A DNA stretch of 64,000 nucleotides, taken from NCBI GenBank assembly GCA_030272585.1, contig BSYQ01000002.1, positions 5,456,001 to 5,520,000 of the forward strand, given 5' to 3'. Below the pieces are notes generated by a model. That model searched no databases and was not told where the DNA came from. It was given only the letters and a program-made list of their open reading frames with translations. Source of the DNA: Bryopsis sp. KO-2023 (taxonomy: Eukaryota; Chlorophyta; Ulvophyceae; Bryopsidales; Bryopsidaceae). This document shows positions 1-10,207 of this stretch, piece by piece. The translations under genes were made by a program, and so were the position numbers. How positions within the stretch are numbered: the first letter of the stretch is position 1; every line of letters begins with the position of its first letter.

Positions 1-244
1 GGCCGCTGAAGGTCAGCGATGTTCGCCATACTGATTGCCCACTTGAACGTGGGGCCCCAGAAAAACACTGCGCAGGTCGAAAGAATAATGATCAACAACT
101 CCACAAGACTTCCGGGATAAACTGAATAAACAAAAAGGGGGAAGAAATCTCCTGCTGAGACAAAAATATCCATTGAGAGTCGCACTCACCGCCCCCAGCT
201 ACTGGTCCAGCAGGTCCATTGAACCATTGTTAACAAACAAACAT
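1..244 (-). CDS. MPC: Mitochondrial pyruvate carrier subunit (MPC2-like), 5' part, cut by window start
   Basis: Inner-membrane carrier subunit that imports pyruvate into mitochondria as part of a heteromeric complex. On the minus strand two exons are visible: 244-190 and 67-1, joined in phase by a GT-AG intron of 122 bp (GTGAGT donor at 189, CAG acceptor ending at 68). The reading gives QWFNGPAGP, then FFWGPTFKW, then ANIADLQ, which matches the family signature of a short N-terminus with N-x-P-A-G-P, followed by the FW-x-P-T-x-KW first membrane segment and N-I-A-D. The C-terminal helices lie outside the window. Oddity: in the exon-1 frame the codon just before Gln-Trp-Phe is TAA; the ATG at 244 needs that TAA to be read through. 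A second ATG at 272 begins a different frame (MAAAGGAFKHV) that would need a 1-base shift. So either the start is misread, there is an indel, or the copy is damaged. Family call is firm; start is not. Confidence 0.8.
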
Positions 245-280
245 GTTTGAACGCTCCTCCCGCCGCAGCCATCGTTGTAG

Positions 281-703
281 AACAAACGTACCAGCGCTAT
301 ACACCAGGTTCGATTCAAAACAGAGGAAAGAGTCGCACACGAAGCGTGGAGGAAACGAAAAGTTTTTGTTGGCACCGGCCTTGGGAAACCTTGGGAAGTG
401 ACCAGCTCGTATGTCTGTCAGGTATACATGCCCGCCATGCTGGGTCTACAAATTGGCTTCTGTTTGGACGTCTTTGCAGGGGTGTTTATTCGATCGGCAT
501 TTCACCATGGAACCAGCGGGCAGATGTTTCGTGTGGGGTCGCGCTTGCTGGCGGGAGTCGAACAGCGAGCGTCGAGCGCTTCGCCTTTATCCAAGTTCAC
601 AGGGGATGCAATCAAAAGCTTGATTGGTGGCATCGATTTCCACACCAGTACGAGCAAGCTAAAACGCTCGGAAGGTACTGTAGCCAGCAGGATGGAATGA
701 CAA
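281..703 (+). CDS. Unidentified reading frame, divergent from MPC
   Basis: A frame open for about 140 codons that ends at TGA 701-703. The first in-frame ATG is at 427; upstream the frame is closed at 278 by TAG, which also forms an AG splice acceptor, so an exon starting at 281 is possible. The translation has a hydrophobic stretch (LGLQIGFCLDVFAGVF) followed by a Ser/Lys-rich basic tail, which is more protein-like than the overlapping frames, rich in Trp, Cys and Arg. I recognise no family. It lies head-to-head with MPC, and its 5' part overlaps the likely MPC promoter, which lowers confidence. It could be a shadow. Confidence 0.3.
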
Positions 704-984
704 TTCCACATTTTATGATCTAATCCCAGCTAAGGACTGCACCCCACTCCACAACAAAGGGTCAGACATAGACGCTAATCCAAAGCATTGCAATCCCCCC
801 CGGCCCCTTTCTTCTTTTTCTTTTTTGGCTTCTTTTGAGTCTGACCTACACAACATTGCGAACAGTTTTCCCTGGGGATTCCTGTGATCCATTTCTACCG
901 GTGCTTTCGACCTATGTAATGTAGAGTATGGATTACTTACAGTGAAAGGTCGCTTCTATGGGATACCCGCAGGTAGTAAAGGAA

Positions 985-1335
985 ATTGGGGGGGGGGAGT
1001 GCGTGGAGCAGCCTCAGCCCTACCCACAGCGAAATAATAAAAGAAAAGAAAAGAAAAACTGAAAGAAAAGATGTGTGCAAGAAAGAATGGCTTGCAGCAA
1101 GCAAGTCAGAGCTTCCATGATTATGGGCAGTCATAGACCCTTTCAGAGGTTCCTCAAAACCTGTGTTCTGTATACAAACCAACCACAAAACTCCAGCATT
1201 TATTTTTTGGGGGGGAGTGGGTGTAGCAACCTCAGCCCTACCCACAGCGAAATCAAAGTGTGCAAGCAAAAATGGCTTCTAGAAAGCAACTCGGAGCCTC
1301 CTTGATTATGGTCAGTCATAGGCTCTAGAAGTGAC
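985..1335. repeat. Direct repeat, two diverged copies of about 125-150 bp
   Basis: A block with a G-run, then CCTCAGCCCTACCCACAGCG, then 'tgtgcaag...atggct', then a Tyr/His-rich 'gattatgg-cagtcatag' section occurs at about 985-1130 and again at about 1205-1335. The copies differ by substitutions and small indels. No gene is seen between 704 and 2150 beyond this repeat; the stretch is otherwise A/T-run rich. Confidence 0.7.
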
Positions 1336-2154
1336 CATTCAATGCAACAACAGCTTGTGAGATGATGATTCCATTTTGGCTGTCTGTAGTAGCAATTCAT
1401 TTACAACATTGTTTCACCCAATATGTGTCTATTGAGCCGACCAGAACCAATTCTTCCCCAGCGGTTTCATCCCCATCCATCCAGTGAAGGCTTGACGGTA
1501 AAACAAAAAGCGATTCCACAGAATGTGCAAACTAAATTGAAGTAGGTTCAATCCTGTGTGGGCAATTGCAACCACAGCAAGCCACAGCCAAAATTAATAA
1601 TCAAAATATCAACATTATCTTTACCTTTTTTTTTAAATCAAAATTCGAACCCTGGAAAAGACAAACTAAAAGAAAGGGAAGATCATCATAAAATAGGAAG
1701 AAAAGTGGAGGAGGTTTGAGTTAGTGGCAAAGGAATTCTTACTCATAAGGGAATGTTGGGGGGGAAATAGGGGGGTGGTTTCCCCCCGATTCTGTCTATA
1801 TGCAATACAGCCAGGCTTACTAACTCATTGTTTTTCACAGAAGCCCAGGTCCGGAGAATCTCAGCTTCTGGAATTCATCTGAAAAAGAAGAATAGCATCT
1901 TTTCCATCTTTTCGTCAACACTTACTCACCCTGGAGCATCATCATCACTCAGAAAAAAGCAAGTCCAAAACCAACACCAACTGAAAGAGAGACACAATCC
2001 AACAAATGGTATTTTGGATTATTTTTTTTTGTTTCACATCAACAATAACAATAAGCTATTGCCTGATAAGAGGAAGGAAAAAAGTTCAAAGTTCTTTAAA
2101 GGTAAAAGCTTGAGGAAAAAGCGGTGCATCACCAGCTTCATCCTCTTTTTTTCA

Positions 2155-2579
2155 GAGCTCTGTTTTTGTCTTGGCGCAAAAATGGGGCAAGCAGCACCGG
2201 AGTTCAGGGTCATAGTCAGACGGAGAAAAAAGTCGAACCACAAACCTACCGGTGAGGTTTTCCCCGCACTTGCCTCTTGTCTTTGTCTCGTTCGAAATAG
2301 TCGGGACAGCAGCCCAACACAAGCTCCCTGTCTTGGCCGAGCGATCACCACGACCAGAGGTTTTATTCTGAAACCTGCAACTTGCAGGCTCGACACCCCA
2401 AAGCAAGCGACCAGCTTTATTGGGCACGTCTCTTTTTCAAAAATCAGCAAAACTCTCCCAAGCTCTGGTTGTCGCTGCGTCGATATTCAATCGACCCCAG
2501 TCTGGACGACCTCAACAAGAAACGATTAGAAGTGTATTATGTGTTGTTGCCCAACTTCATATCTGCCCCAACCACCTGA
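2155..2579 (+). CDS. C-terminal exons of an unidentified gene
   Basis: The last exon is convincing: from about 2301 (after an AG at 2299-2300) or 2332 to TGA 2577-2579, reading ...QARHPKASDQLYWARLFF... then LRRYSIDPSLDDLNKKRL and YVLLPNFISAP at the C-terminus. An upstream exon begins after a strong acceptor (T-run plus CAG) at 2154 and ends at a GTGAGG donor at 2252. If the next exon starts at 2332 (AG after 'aacaca') the phases agree, giving an intron of about 80 bp; starting at 2301 they do not. I recognise no domain. The charged, aromatic-rich sequence looks soluble. Upstream exons are not resolved. Confidence 0.45.
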
Positions 2580-2879
2580 GATGGTGGACGCTGTGTGTTG
2601 AACTCGACCTGGGGTCTGACTTCGCTCGAACTAAAAAAAAAAGTAGAAAAAAATGTGGCTGAGTCCCCACCCTCTCTCAACCCCCCTCTCCAACTTGAAC
2701 TGAGGGGACCCGCTCCTAGTCACCCATGCATCATCACTGGTAGGCCCGGCCATCCTCAGATGCACGGTGACTCGAGCTAACCTGCATACGAAGTTGAATG
2801 GGTCGGTTTGAGGGTTCGCACCAAAACTCGGTTGCGGCGTCAAAAGCAAATGTCAGTTCTGCAACTGACACGTCGGTGG

Positions 2880-2984
2880 AATGAGTGGCTGGGAGCTCGC
2901 CACGCTGGCGGCAATGACGGACTGTGGCGCCGCCAGCCGCGAAACAGTTTTCTGTTTGGATCACAGTGCTTTGGGATCTGGGGG
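2880..2984 (+). CDS. Possible first exon of a small gene
   Basis: An ATG at 2880 opens a 35-codon frame beginning MSGWELATLAAMTDCGAAS and ending at a possible GTGATC donor at 2985. The codon use is GC-rich like nearby exons. No downstream exon could be joined with confidence, and the 2990-3550 interval shows no other gene I can support. Confidence 0.2.
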
Positions 2985-3559
2985 GTGATCAGTGATCGTG
3001 TTGGGATCTGTTCAAGGGTCGGACCAGGACAGCCGCTGCAGCTCGCAACTTTTCGCAACTTTCAATGTGGTATTGCCTCAACATCGAGCCGACGTATCCC
3101 CGAACGACTCCCAAAAAGCTCCGACCAAAGACGCCACCAAGCCGCAACATAACGAGTAACCGCAACCGTGACCGTTGAGAATTGGTTAACAGGCTTATCG
3201 AGTCAGTGGGGAAGTTCTGAATCCAAAAAAATGAATGGCCAAGGAAAAATGTGACGGGAGGGATTTGAACCCCCGATGGAAACTCGGGTTTAAGTCGCAA
3301 GGACAACACGCGCGTGCATCTTGTTAAAGATAGCGGGTCTGTTCCAACTTCAGCGTGGTATTGAACCGCCACGCTCATTCTGGCCAGAAAAAAACCATGT
3401 ACCAAAAAACCCAACACCAAAACGACCAACGTAAGGCATTCCCCAGTCTGGGGGCCCCAGAAAGCTCCACAAGAAAACTATTTTCGACAGCAACTCGTGC
3501 TCCCCCCCCTCCCCTGCCGACTCGAACTGGTGGCACCTTAGCCGTGGTGCTCACAGCAG

Positions 3560-4176
3560 GTGGAAGGTTGTACCTGCCATTTCAGTCGTGTTTTTGCTAG
3601 AGATGGGCGTATTCCAAGAAAAACCACGCTTGTGCAAGGGGCAGTCGCATACGTTATTTGTAAGCACAGCTACCAGCCAGAAGCTTTGATATTTGTTTTT
3701 TTGGTAAAGAGTGTATACAAAAGCCATGGTAGACTTCTATCATCTTTTTTCACAAACAGCAATGGACGTGGCAGTCGCAGACAGATTCCTGTTGCCAGAA
3801 CCCGAAACGTCCAAGACTCGCTTCTGATCTGGCTGGGACCGCCGTTTTGTCGAAACGTATAGTTATGAAGTCGAAACAAAATACGTTGTTCGTCCGTCGC
3901 ACGTTCGCTTAGCCACCAACAAGAGTGTGAATATGTTGGGTGGAGTCGAGCTGAGTGTCGACTCAGAGTGTGGAGCCGGAGTCGAGGGAAGCTCCGCCGC
4001 CAGAAACGTCAACGAAGACGTCGACCCTGTTCCAACGACAAGCTGTCTCCTCCCAGCTTGTACCACCGAGCAAGAGCACCCCTGCTGCTTGGACTCTCAG
4101 GATTTGGATTGCTGTTTTTGTGTTGGGGTTCATCTTTGCATTCATGTGCCTATCAGTTTCACGCTTAATCAACTAA
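3560..4176 (+). CDS. Probable single-pass (tail-anchored type) membrane protein, two exons
   Basis: The last exon (3967 or 3956 to TAA 4174-4176) reads SVEPESREAPPPETSTKTST, then a linker, then a single hydrophobic segment IWIAVFVLGFIFAFMCLSV followed by SRLIN and stop. A Pro/Ser/Thr-rich head followed by one C-terminal membrane helix is the layout of tail-anchored proteins. An upstream open frame (3560-3856) ends in a GTATAG donor that is in phase with an acceptor at 3966, giving a 110-bp intron. That exon contains VYKSHGRLLSSFF and LLIWLGPPFCRN. The last exon is well supported; the upstream exon and the start are uncertain. No family recognised. Confidence 0.4.
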
Positions 4177-4480
4177 ACTCATAGAGCTGCTCAATACATG
4201 CATGTAAAAAGAGAGAAAAAAATGAAAAAAACAGAAGAGAAAAGATGGGGTAGAAATTGTAATTTTTCTTTCTGATATTCGTTCTGCTTGTTGAAAGAGT
4301 AAGACCTCTGGTGTGTCTCTGGTGTTCTTTGCACCTCCTGAAAGCAAGCAATACATATAAAAAAAACAAAAAAACCAAAAAACCAAAAAAAAAAACGACT
4401 ATAGATCTCATTGTCGTGACTCTAATTTCCCCCTGTCGCTTGTGTTTAGCGATGGACGTTGTGTGTTCGTTTTTTCGAGT

Positions 4481-4660
4481 ATGGTTTTGATTGTATTGGC
4501 AAATTCATGCACAGGGCAAACTTATTATTCAGTAAGAACCCTGAACTGGGGTGATGAGTCGTTTTCTGGACGTGTTGTGAAAACGAGTGAAGCAAATTTC
4601 TCAGCGGGATATTTGATTGTGGAAGGGAAGCCTCGCCTGTGTATAAAAAGACTCCTTTGA
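4481..4660 (+). CDS. Possible short secreted-type protein
   Basis: ATG 4481 to TGA 4658-4660, 59 residues. The N-terminus MVLIVLANSCTGQTYYS resembles a signal peptide, followed by a Ser/Gly/charged stretch. The frame is open a little further upstream without a better start. Flanks are A/T runs. It may be an exon of a larger gene or noise. Confidence 0.2.
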   Translation: MVLIVLANSCTGQTYYSVRTLNWGDESFSGRVVKTSEANFSAGYLIVEGKPRLCIKRLL

Positions 4661-5282
4661 AACTGCTGGGGTGCGAGAAATGTTTAAAATGTTCTGTTTT
4701 GTTTTTTGGGTGCGTGGTTTCTAGACGTCGCTTTTACTGCGGTTTTTTTTTTATATTTTTTTACCATCGCATACGTGGCACTCTTGTCGAAGTTGAAAAC
4801 GTACAGTAGCTCAGAAATCAAAATATTTATATACACACATGAACCTTTTTTCATAAATATATATGTTTTGATTGTTGAATTCTCAATTTGTTTGTCGAAA
4901 ATCATAGACCACTGAAACGAGTGCGTCACGGAAAACAGTCCAAGCAGAGGGCGAAAAACTCGTTGTATCAACCCCTTTCTGGAAGGGATTTCTTTTTTTT
5001 TTCTTTTTTTTTCTTGTGATTTTTAACGCAAGTTTTCATTCATGAGCTGTGTGCAACAACTGTGCTATGCGTAACGCCGGATTTCTTTTTCGTGTTTTTC
5101 TATTTCTGTTTTGCTTGTTTTTCAAGAGGAGAGAATTGACAGATATTGCATCATCTGAAACGAGCGGGAAGAAGGGGAATCCGACCAAGGCATTTATATC
5201 GCACTGTGCGCTCCTCTTCTTGTGTCTTCGTCAAAAAACAGTCTTGAAAAGGGAGTGGTTATACAAAAGCTTTTCGGTGGCA

Positions 5283-5595
5283 ATGGCCGTGCTCAGATTT
5301 CTGTTTGGGGTCGGTATGATCATCGCGGCTACACTTATCAACAAGGAATTGGACAGGAGATATCCGTACACCCTTCCACCAACCACGTTTGACGAAGATG
5401 CAAGTGACTCGTCGTCATCTGACGACGACGCTCATAGCGAAAGCTCGGTACGATTGCAAAAAAAAAGAGCTATGTGTGTTGTTTTTTTTGTGGTCAAAGC
5501 TGTGTGAAACCGCTGTGACGTTTTCGTGACGACTTCTTAGCCGCCATTTGCATCCACAGGGAGAGGAGGAGGAGGACGGGGGTTGGTACCCCTGA
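5283..5595 (+). CDS. 66-residue membrane protein with acidic tail, two exons
   Basis: Complete model: exon 5283-5447, intron 5448-5559 (GTACGA donor, CCACAG acceptor, 112 bp), exon 5560-5595 ending TGA; both junctions are phase 0. The protein starts MAVLRFLFGVGMIIAATLIN, a single N-terminal hydrophobic segment, continues KELDRRYPYTLPPTTF, and ends in a Ser/Asp/Glu-rich tail (DASDSSSSDDD ... GEEEEDGGWYP). The second exon adding EEEED directly onto the acidic run is good support for the splice. The frame is open upstream of the ATG, so a longer N-terminus cannot be excluded. No family recognised; a small single-span protein exposing an acidic cytosolic or lumenal tail is inferred. Confidence 0.6.
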
Positions 5596-5892
5596 GTAGT
5601 TAGGGAAGGAGTGAAAAACAGGGGGAGGGGGGGAGAGCTTCATGCACGGGGTTCATGTCGCAGAATGCGACTCAGGAATGAAGGCAGCAGAGAAAAAGTA
5701 GCGTGCCACAGTGTGGATGGAAAAGAAAACAGAGGTGAGTTAAAAAAGCCCCAGTGGCTCAACATGTGTGACAACTGGCGATTCTTCCCGATAAATTCGA
5801 AATACGCTTCACAGTGAGAGGGTTGTTTGCGTAAAACGAAGGAGAAGAGGGGAAACGGATGTGGTCAGTCATATAAACAACTGTAACCAGAA

Positions 5893-5962
5893 ACCAGAAA
5901 CACAACTGTTGTGTTTCTGGTCACTTCTTACCATGAGCAACAATCCTCCGACTCGGAGGATT
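5893..5962. other. Two adjacent perfect hairpins
   Basis: 5893-5921 has 13-bp arms (ACCAGAAACACAA and its complement) around a CTG loop. 5942-5962 has 10-bp arms (AATCCTCCGA and its complement) around one C. They lie 20 bp apart between two genes. No T-run follows, so a bacterial-type terminator is not implied; RNA structure in an untranslated region is possible. Confidence 0.6.
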
Positions 5963-6059
5963 GAACAGTCAAATGGCTTGTTCTTTTTTTCGACGTTTTC
6001 CCTCTTGTTTACACCTCTCCTCTGCTCTTTTACGTATCATTGGAATTTCGTATTTGCAG

Positions 6060-6891
6060 GGTCGACGATGATGCGTTCAGAGAAGCTACTGTGAATGACG
6101 TTCTGGTTGCTGATGACCGTGCCCGCCACATTCAGAAAGTCGGTAAGTCGATAAGCGCAAAAGTGGGGTTCCTCTCGTACCAAACAGACAGCTCAGGCCA
6201 ACAAACTAGTTCCTCCAAACATGCGATTCTTTTCGTCTTCTTGAATCCAGTTTCCCCAAACATGCGATTCTGCTTTTCTTCTTCCTTTCCATTTGTAAAG
6301 TGTGATCAACAATTAGAATTTCTCTCGCTGAACCACTCCGAGTTGGACTGAGTAGGGTTGGAATAAGAAGGAGCTCCAAACAATGCACCATTTTTACTTG
6401 CTTAAAGATACAATTTCTTGTCAACTCTCTGCGCCGACGTAGCGTCACCACAGGGCTTGAATGGCTCCACACCTGACGAGAAATCAAACGCTTGCTGTGT
6501 TAGGGTCTGCTTGGAGTCGCACCAAAGCGCTCAGCACCGGAGGAGTTTTCAGTTTTTCGGTGTCGCGATGTATGTACAAGACGATCTGCACCCGTTAGCT
6601 ATGGGTTTCTTCGAGTGGCGGCGCTTTGGTTTTAGCACCCAGCTGAAAAGCTAAAGAGCAGTCACGACGATTTGGATGACGAGGTAAGCGGGGTTGGAGC
6701 TCTGAAATCACGACCAAGGATATTTATTTATGTATATATATATAATTTTTTTTGGCGACGAAAATTTGGATTGTTCTCTTCACCAGGCGATGCACGGTCT
6801 AGACAACTCAGGCTCGTCATTCCTGAGCCGACGACTATTATCAATGCAAAAGTCGTTAAACGCTGAAGGCCAGGGTTTTGCTGGGGAATAA
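6060..6891 (+). CDS. C-terminal four exons of an unidentified gene
   Basis: Exons 6060-6142, 6443-6573, 6636-6683 and 6787-6891 join in phase throughout: G|GTAAGT donor at 6143, acceptor TAG at 6440-6442, donor GTACAAG at 6574, acceptor TTTTAG ending 6635, donor GTAAGC at 6684, acceptor CACCAG ending 6786, stop TAA followed at once by a second TAA. The protein reads VDDDAFREATVNDVLVADDR, then STPDEKSNACCVRVCLESHQ, then FFGVAMY, then HPAEKLKSSHDDLDDE, then AMHGLDNSGSSFLSRRLLS to the end. The DDLDDE-A-x-GLDN section is acidic and helical. I know no matching family. Exons before 6060 are not resolved; the 66-residue gene just upstream ends in its own TGA, so it is treated as separate. Confidence 0.55.
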
Positions 6892-7606
6892 TAAGAGAGA
6901 GAGAGAGAAGGAGAAAAATGGATGAACCCCGTGCAGATGGAGCATGCCCCCTCCTCCTATATAGGTAGACTTGTATAGGTATTTGAGTTGAAGTAGCGGG
7001 AGGGGAGGGAATCACAAGTTCATTTAATTTCAGGATAATATTTGGAATTCTTTTATTTGAAGTTAATGTCCGCATCTCCCTCTACTCAAGCTCTCCCTTC
7101 ACAAAGTGTGCAGCCATAGAGGTTTTTTTTCCAAGTTTGATTCATTCTTCTAGTGTTCTTGCCCCCTCACGCATATTGCCACTCGCTCAAAGACTGTTTT
7201 TTCCTTCTAGGTTGCCTTATCCGCGACAGGTGACGTGTGCATTTCTGTTTTGCTTTTTTTTCTATCCAAAGAGAGCAAAGAGGGGCTTGCACAACGCCCC
7301 CCCCCCCCCCAAGTTTACTTTAAAGTGCACAGGTCTGACACTTTTCCTGCCACAATTTTTCGTTCAAAAGTCGCGGCCCTGATGCAACAAATTTTTGGCC
7401 AGCTAGCAAGCCCCTCCACAACGCCGAAAAAAAAAAGAAGATCATCCGCCTGTGCGCCCTTTAGCCAGCACCAGAGGGATTTTCGACCTTTGGGGGTCGA
7501 TTGACCACAAAAAAAGGAAGAGAGACCCCACCGGCACTCTTTCACTGTCATCAACTCCAGAAAAAAGCGACCCCTGTCGCCACCCCTGGGCCACCCCTGT
7601 TTTTAG

Positions 7607-8016
7607 CATCTTGGAGAAGCATTGGCGCACGACCACAGCCCCCAGAACTCGGCGTGACGCACGATCGAGTAGCAGAGCTTCAAGAAACTTGCTTGGAAGT
7701 TCGGCTGGAGGTTTTTTCCTATCTTTTCCAGCTGCTCTTTGGTCTTGTTACTTGTAAGTTTCCGGCAACACAGGGACGAGCGGGGGTGGGGGGGTTCTGT
7801 TTGTTTTTTTTGCTGGTACTGGGCGTCCTCACAGCTCTTCTGTTTTCGCTTGAAAAAACTTGCGCGCTCGGCAAGGCAACGAAAGTCTCGGTTGGGAGAG
7901 CATTGTTTTTTGGAAAGCAGAGTGGCTCCTCCAGCCAGTGTTCAGCACTCAGGAGGGACCGACGCTCGCACATCCCTGAAACAAACGTATCTGACTTTTT
8001 TCAATTGACACATTAA
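7607..8016 (+). CDS. C-terminal exons of an unidentified helical or membrane protein
   Basis: Model 1: exon 7607-7753 (after TTTTTAG), donor GTAAGT, intron 7754-7834, exon 7835-8016 ending TAA; phases agree. It reads PPELGVTHDRVAELQETCLE, an amphipathic helix, then LEVFSYLFQLLFGLVT. Model 2: the 81-bp intron is a multiple of three and is itself open, so without splicing a second hydrophobic segment (FCLFFLLVLGVLTALLFS) appears, making a membrane protein. Canonical splice sites favour model 1. Downstream of the TAA the same frame stays free of TGA for a further 150 codons (see findings). No family recognised. Confidence 0.45.
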
Positions 8017-8384
8017 AAGGTCCCTGATGGAGAGAACTCAGTGACGGCGGGTAGTCTGCACAGCATTAACGAATAACGTTAGCGTCTGTCCGTGAAGCTC
8101 CAGGCGCGGGTTTCAGTGGGAAAGATAAAACAGCCTGGGCCGAAAACACCACCACGACCCGATCACCAAGTCGAGTCGCTGGACACAGGGACCGCTGGGG
8201 ACCTAATTTCAGCGCACCATTTTTCTGAAACTTCATGGAGCGAATAACGTTTCGAGGAAAACACAGCCAACAAATCCACAAAAGGGTCGGAAGTTGACGA
8301 GCTTAAATATTTAAGAACGATTTACCTGTGCGCCGACATTGCTCAACCTGAGTCTAGGGCTTCGCGCCTTGAAGTTCATATCGT

Positions 8385-8385
<1 letters not shown>

Positions 8386-8416
<31 letters not shown>
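8386..8416. repeat. (AC)n microsatellite
   Basis: About fifteen uninterrupted AC dinucleotides upstream of the thioredoxin gene. Confidence 0.95.
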
Positions 8417-8418
<2 letters not shown>

Positions 8419-8606
8419 GAATCTTTCGAGGTCAAACAAAACGTCTATCAAAATAGTATCTGCGACACCAGGACTGAGGCTCTCTTAGCCGAACAAAATG
8501 CAAAAGCACCCCGAAATGAAAGGAAAGCTCACTTTAACCAGACCTTTGGTCGAGTTTCTTCGAGGAATTTCCAAGAGAGCTGGTGGCAAGAGATACGTCA
8601 AACGCA

Positions 8607-9704
8607 ATGCCAACTGATTTTTCAACCACCAGCATCAGGCGGGACGCAGCACTACAGGTCTTCCTCCCATTTAAACGGGAACCTCTCTCTTGCTTCAGGC
8701 TTCTTCTTTGCTCGAGCAACTTCTTGAGAATCAGAAACATGAGAAGCTTTGCAACAAATTCAACAGCTGTGGGCGGGTGGACGAATGCTCGCCACACCAC
8801 GCTGTTCCAGGGATGCTTTCCGCAGTTTATGGGGGTACGACAGGTGCCGACACGCGTTTCTCGGCTCCCCTCTTCCAAACACGAGCAATACTGTCCCCAT
8901 CCAGACGCTCTCCGTAGGCGTCGAGAGGCGGAAGCTAGGTTCGTGTTGCAAGGCTGTGAATCTCTTGAGGGTTTTTCTTCTAACAGAAGTCGTCATGCTG
9001 TCAACAGGCAAAAGCGCCGAATGAAAGAGCTGGCGGAGATGGTGGCGGAAGTCTCGGGCGGGTGAGATTTTCGGCATTTCGTATGGATGGATGTGCTCGG
9101 TCAAAAATGTTCGGTCCTGATGGCGATGCATTGCTTTGTGTTTGTGTGTTTTTTTTTTCTTGTTCATTTCTTCAGAGTGATGGAGAGTGCTGAAAACATC
9201 ATCAAACTCAACAGTGCGTCGGAACTGGAGCGATACTTGTCGACGGTTTCGCGAAAAAACGCAACAGCGTTGGTATATTTCAAATCGTTCTCGTGTCAGA
9301 CGTGCACACGCCTTTCCCCAAAGCTCAAGCGAGTTTCTAAGCTATACCCTGACATCCAGCTCCTGGTGGTAGACGTCGGCGGCGCGGACGTCAGGCGGCT
9401 GTGTGGGGCGATAGGAATCTCGACAATTCCTTTCTTTCAGTTTTACAAAAAAGGGGCGCTTATCTCTCAGGGCTCGTGGAACGATATTGAAATCCTGAAA
9501 GCTTTGGCGGAAGAAAACAGCCTGGACGGACCTGGCTGCACCCTGTCGGAGCCAAATTACGAAATGTCTTCTGGCAGCCGCTGGAAACGCGTGGCGGCGG
9601 AGGGTGGAACTGGAAAAAGGCAGGGGAATGAGGGGTTGGATGTCTTGATGAACAGCTCTGCGTTGGAGTGGGTTCCTCTGGAGCCCAGGTCGGAAGAAGA
9701 GTAA
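8607..9704 (+). CDS. Thioredoxin-like protein, ACHT-like, with long N-terminal extension
   Basis: Redox protein with a thioredoxin fold. Two exons, 8607-9061 and 9176-9704, joined in phase 2 by a 114-bp intron (GTGAGA donor, TTCTTCAG acceptor), give 327 residues. Residues 1 to about 90 are rich in Ser, Thr, Arg and hydrophobics (MRSFATNSTA lies within) and look like an organelle transit region. A basic helix follows (HPDALRRRREAEARF; NRQKRRMKELAEMV). The thioredoxin domain starts near SASELERYLS: beta strand ALVYFKSFSCQTC with the CQTC active-site pair in place of WCGPC, then LLVVDVGGADVRRLC, and the cis-proline motif STIPFFQFYKKG. Loss of Trp before the first Cys and the FKSFSCxxC setting resemble plant atypical Cys/His-rich thioredoxins. 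An acidic C-terminal tail of about 70 residues ends at TAATAA. Targeting to a plastid is inferred. A diverged, broken copy lies at 49.4-50.3 kb. Confidence 0.9.
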
Positions 9705-10059
9705 TAAAACTGTTGTGTTTTCTTGGTTGTGTTTTTATCGGTTAAAAAAGGTTTGGAGAGAAAGAAGGGGCTGAGGGTTGAGTGTTTTTATACACTTGAG
9801 AAAAGTTAAAAAAACAGGTTTGGCGAGAAACCAGGACGTGTTGCTAGGGACGGAAGGTGGAGGGGGGGGGCAGAGACAGGGAAAGGGAAATCGAAAAACA
9901 CTGAAAAGAGTGGTGTAATTGGATCTATATGCAATCGGCTGGCGGCGCGGGTTTTCGTTTCTCCAAAACAGCAACCTGACAATCAAAGAGGGTGCTGATT
10001 GCGTCATTGTTATTGTGTCGAGTGGCGTCTGCGCCTGTGAACAACATCGACCTGTGTGT

Positions 10060-10207
10060 GTGGGGGGGCTGGAGGGGCTGGAGGGGCTGGAGGAGTTGGA
10101 GGGGCTGGTGGCGCTGAAGGTGCTGGAGAGGCTGGAGAGGCTGGGGGGGCTGGAGATGCTGGAGGGGCTGGAGGGGCTGGAGGGGCTGGAGGGGCTGGAG
10201 GGGCTAG
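10060..10207 (+). repeat. 9-bp minisatellite GGGGCTGGA
   Basis: About sixteen imperfect copies of GGGGCTGGA. All plus frames are open: one reads Leu-Glu-Gly repeats, another Gly-Gly-Ala. No gene is supported between 9705 and 11270 apart from this repeat; the rest is poly(T)/poly(A)-rich with one weak exon-like stretch near 10601-10675 after a strong acceptor. Confidence 0.9.

Noticed and set aside
1828..2529. 233-codon plus-strand open frame
   Set aside because: No ATG at its start, low-complexity first half, and it overlaps in another frame the much more convincing exon ending at 2579.
3246..3335. tRNA-like sequence on the minus strand (variable-arm-like stem and a GGGGGTTCAAATCCC T-arm)
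   Set aside because: The 3' half looks like a tRNA-Leu/Ser, but no matching 5' acceptor strand, D-arm or clear anticodon arm could be found, so it is at best a fragment.
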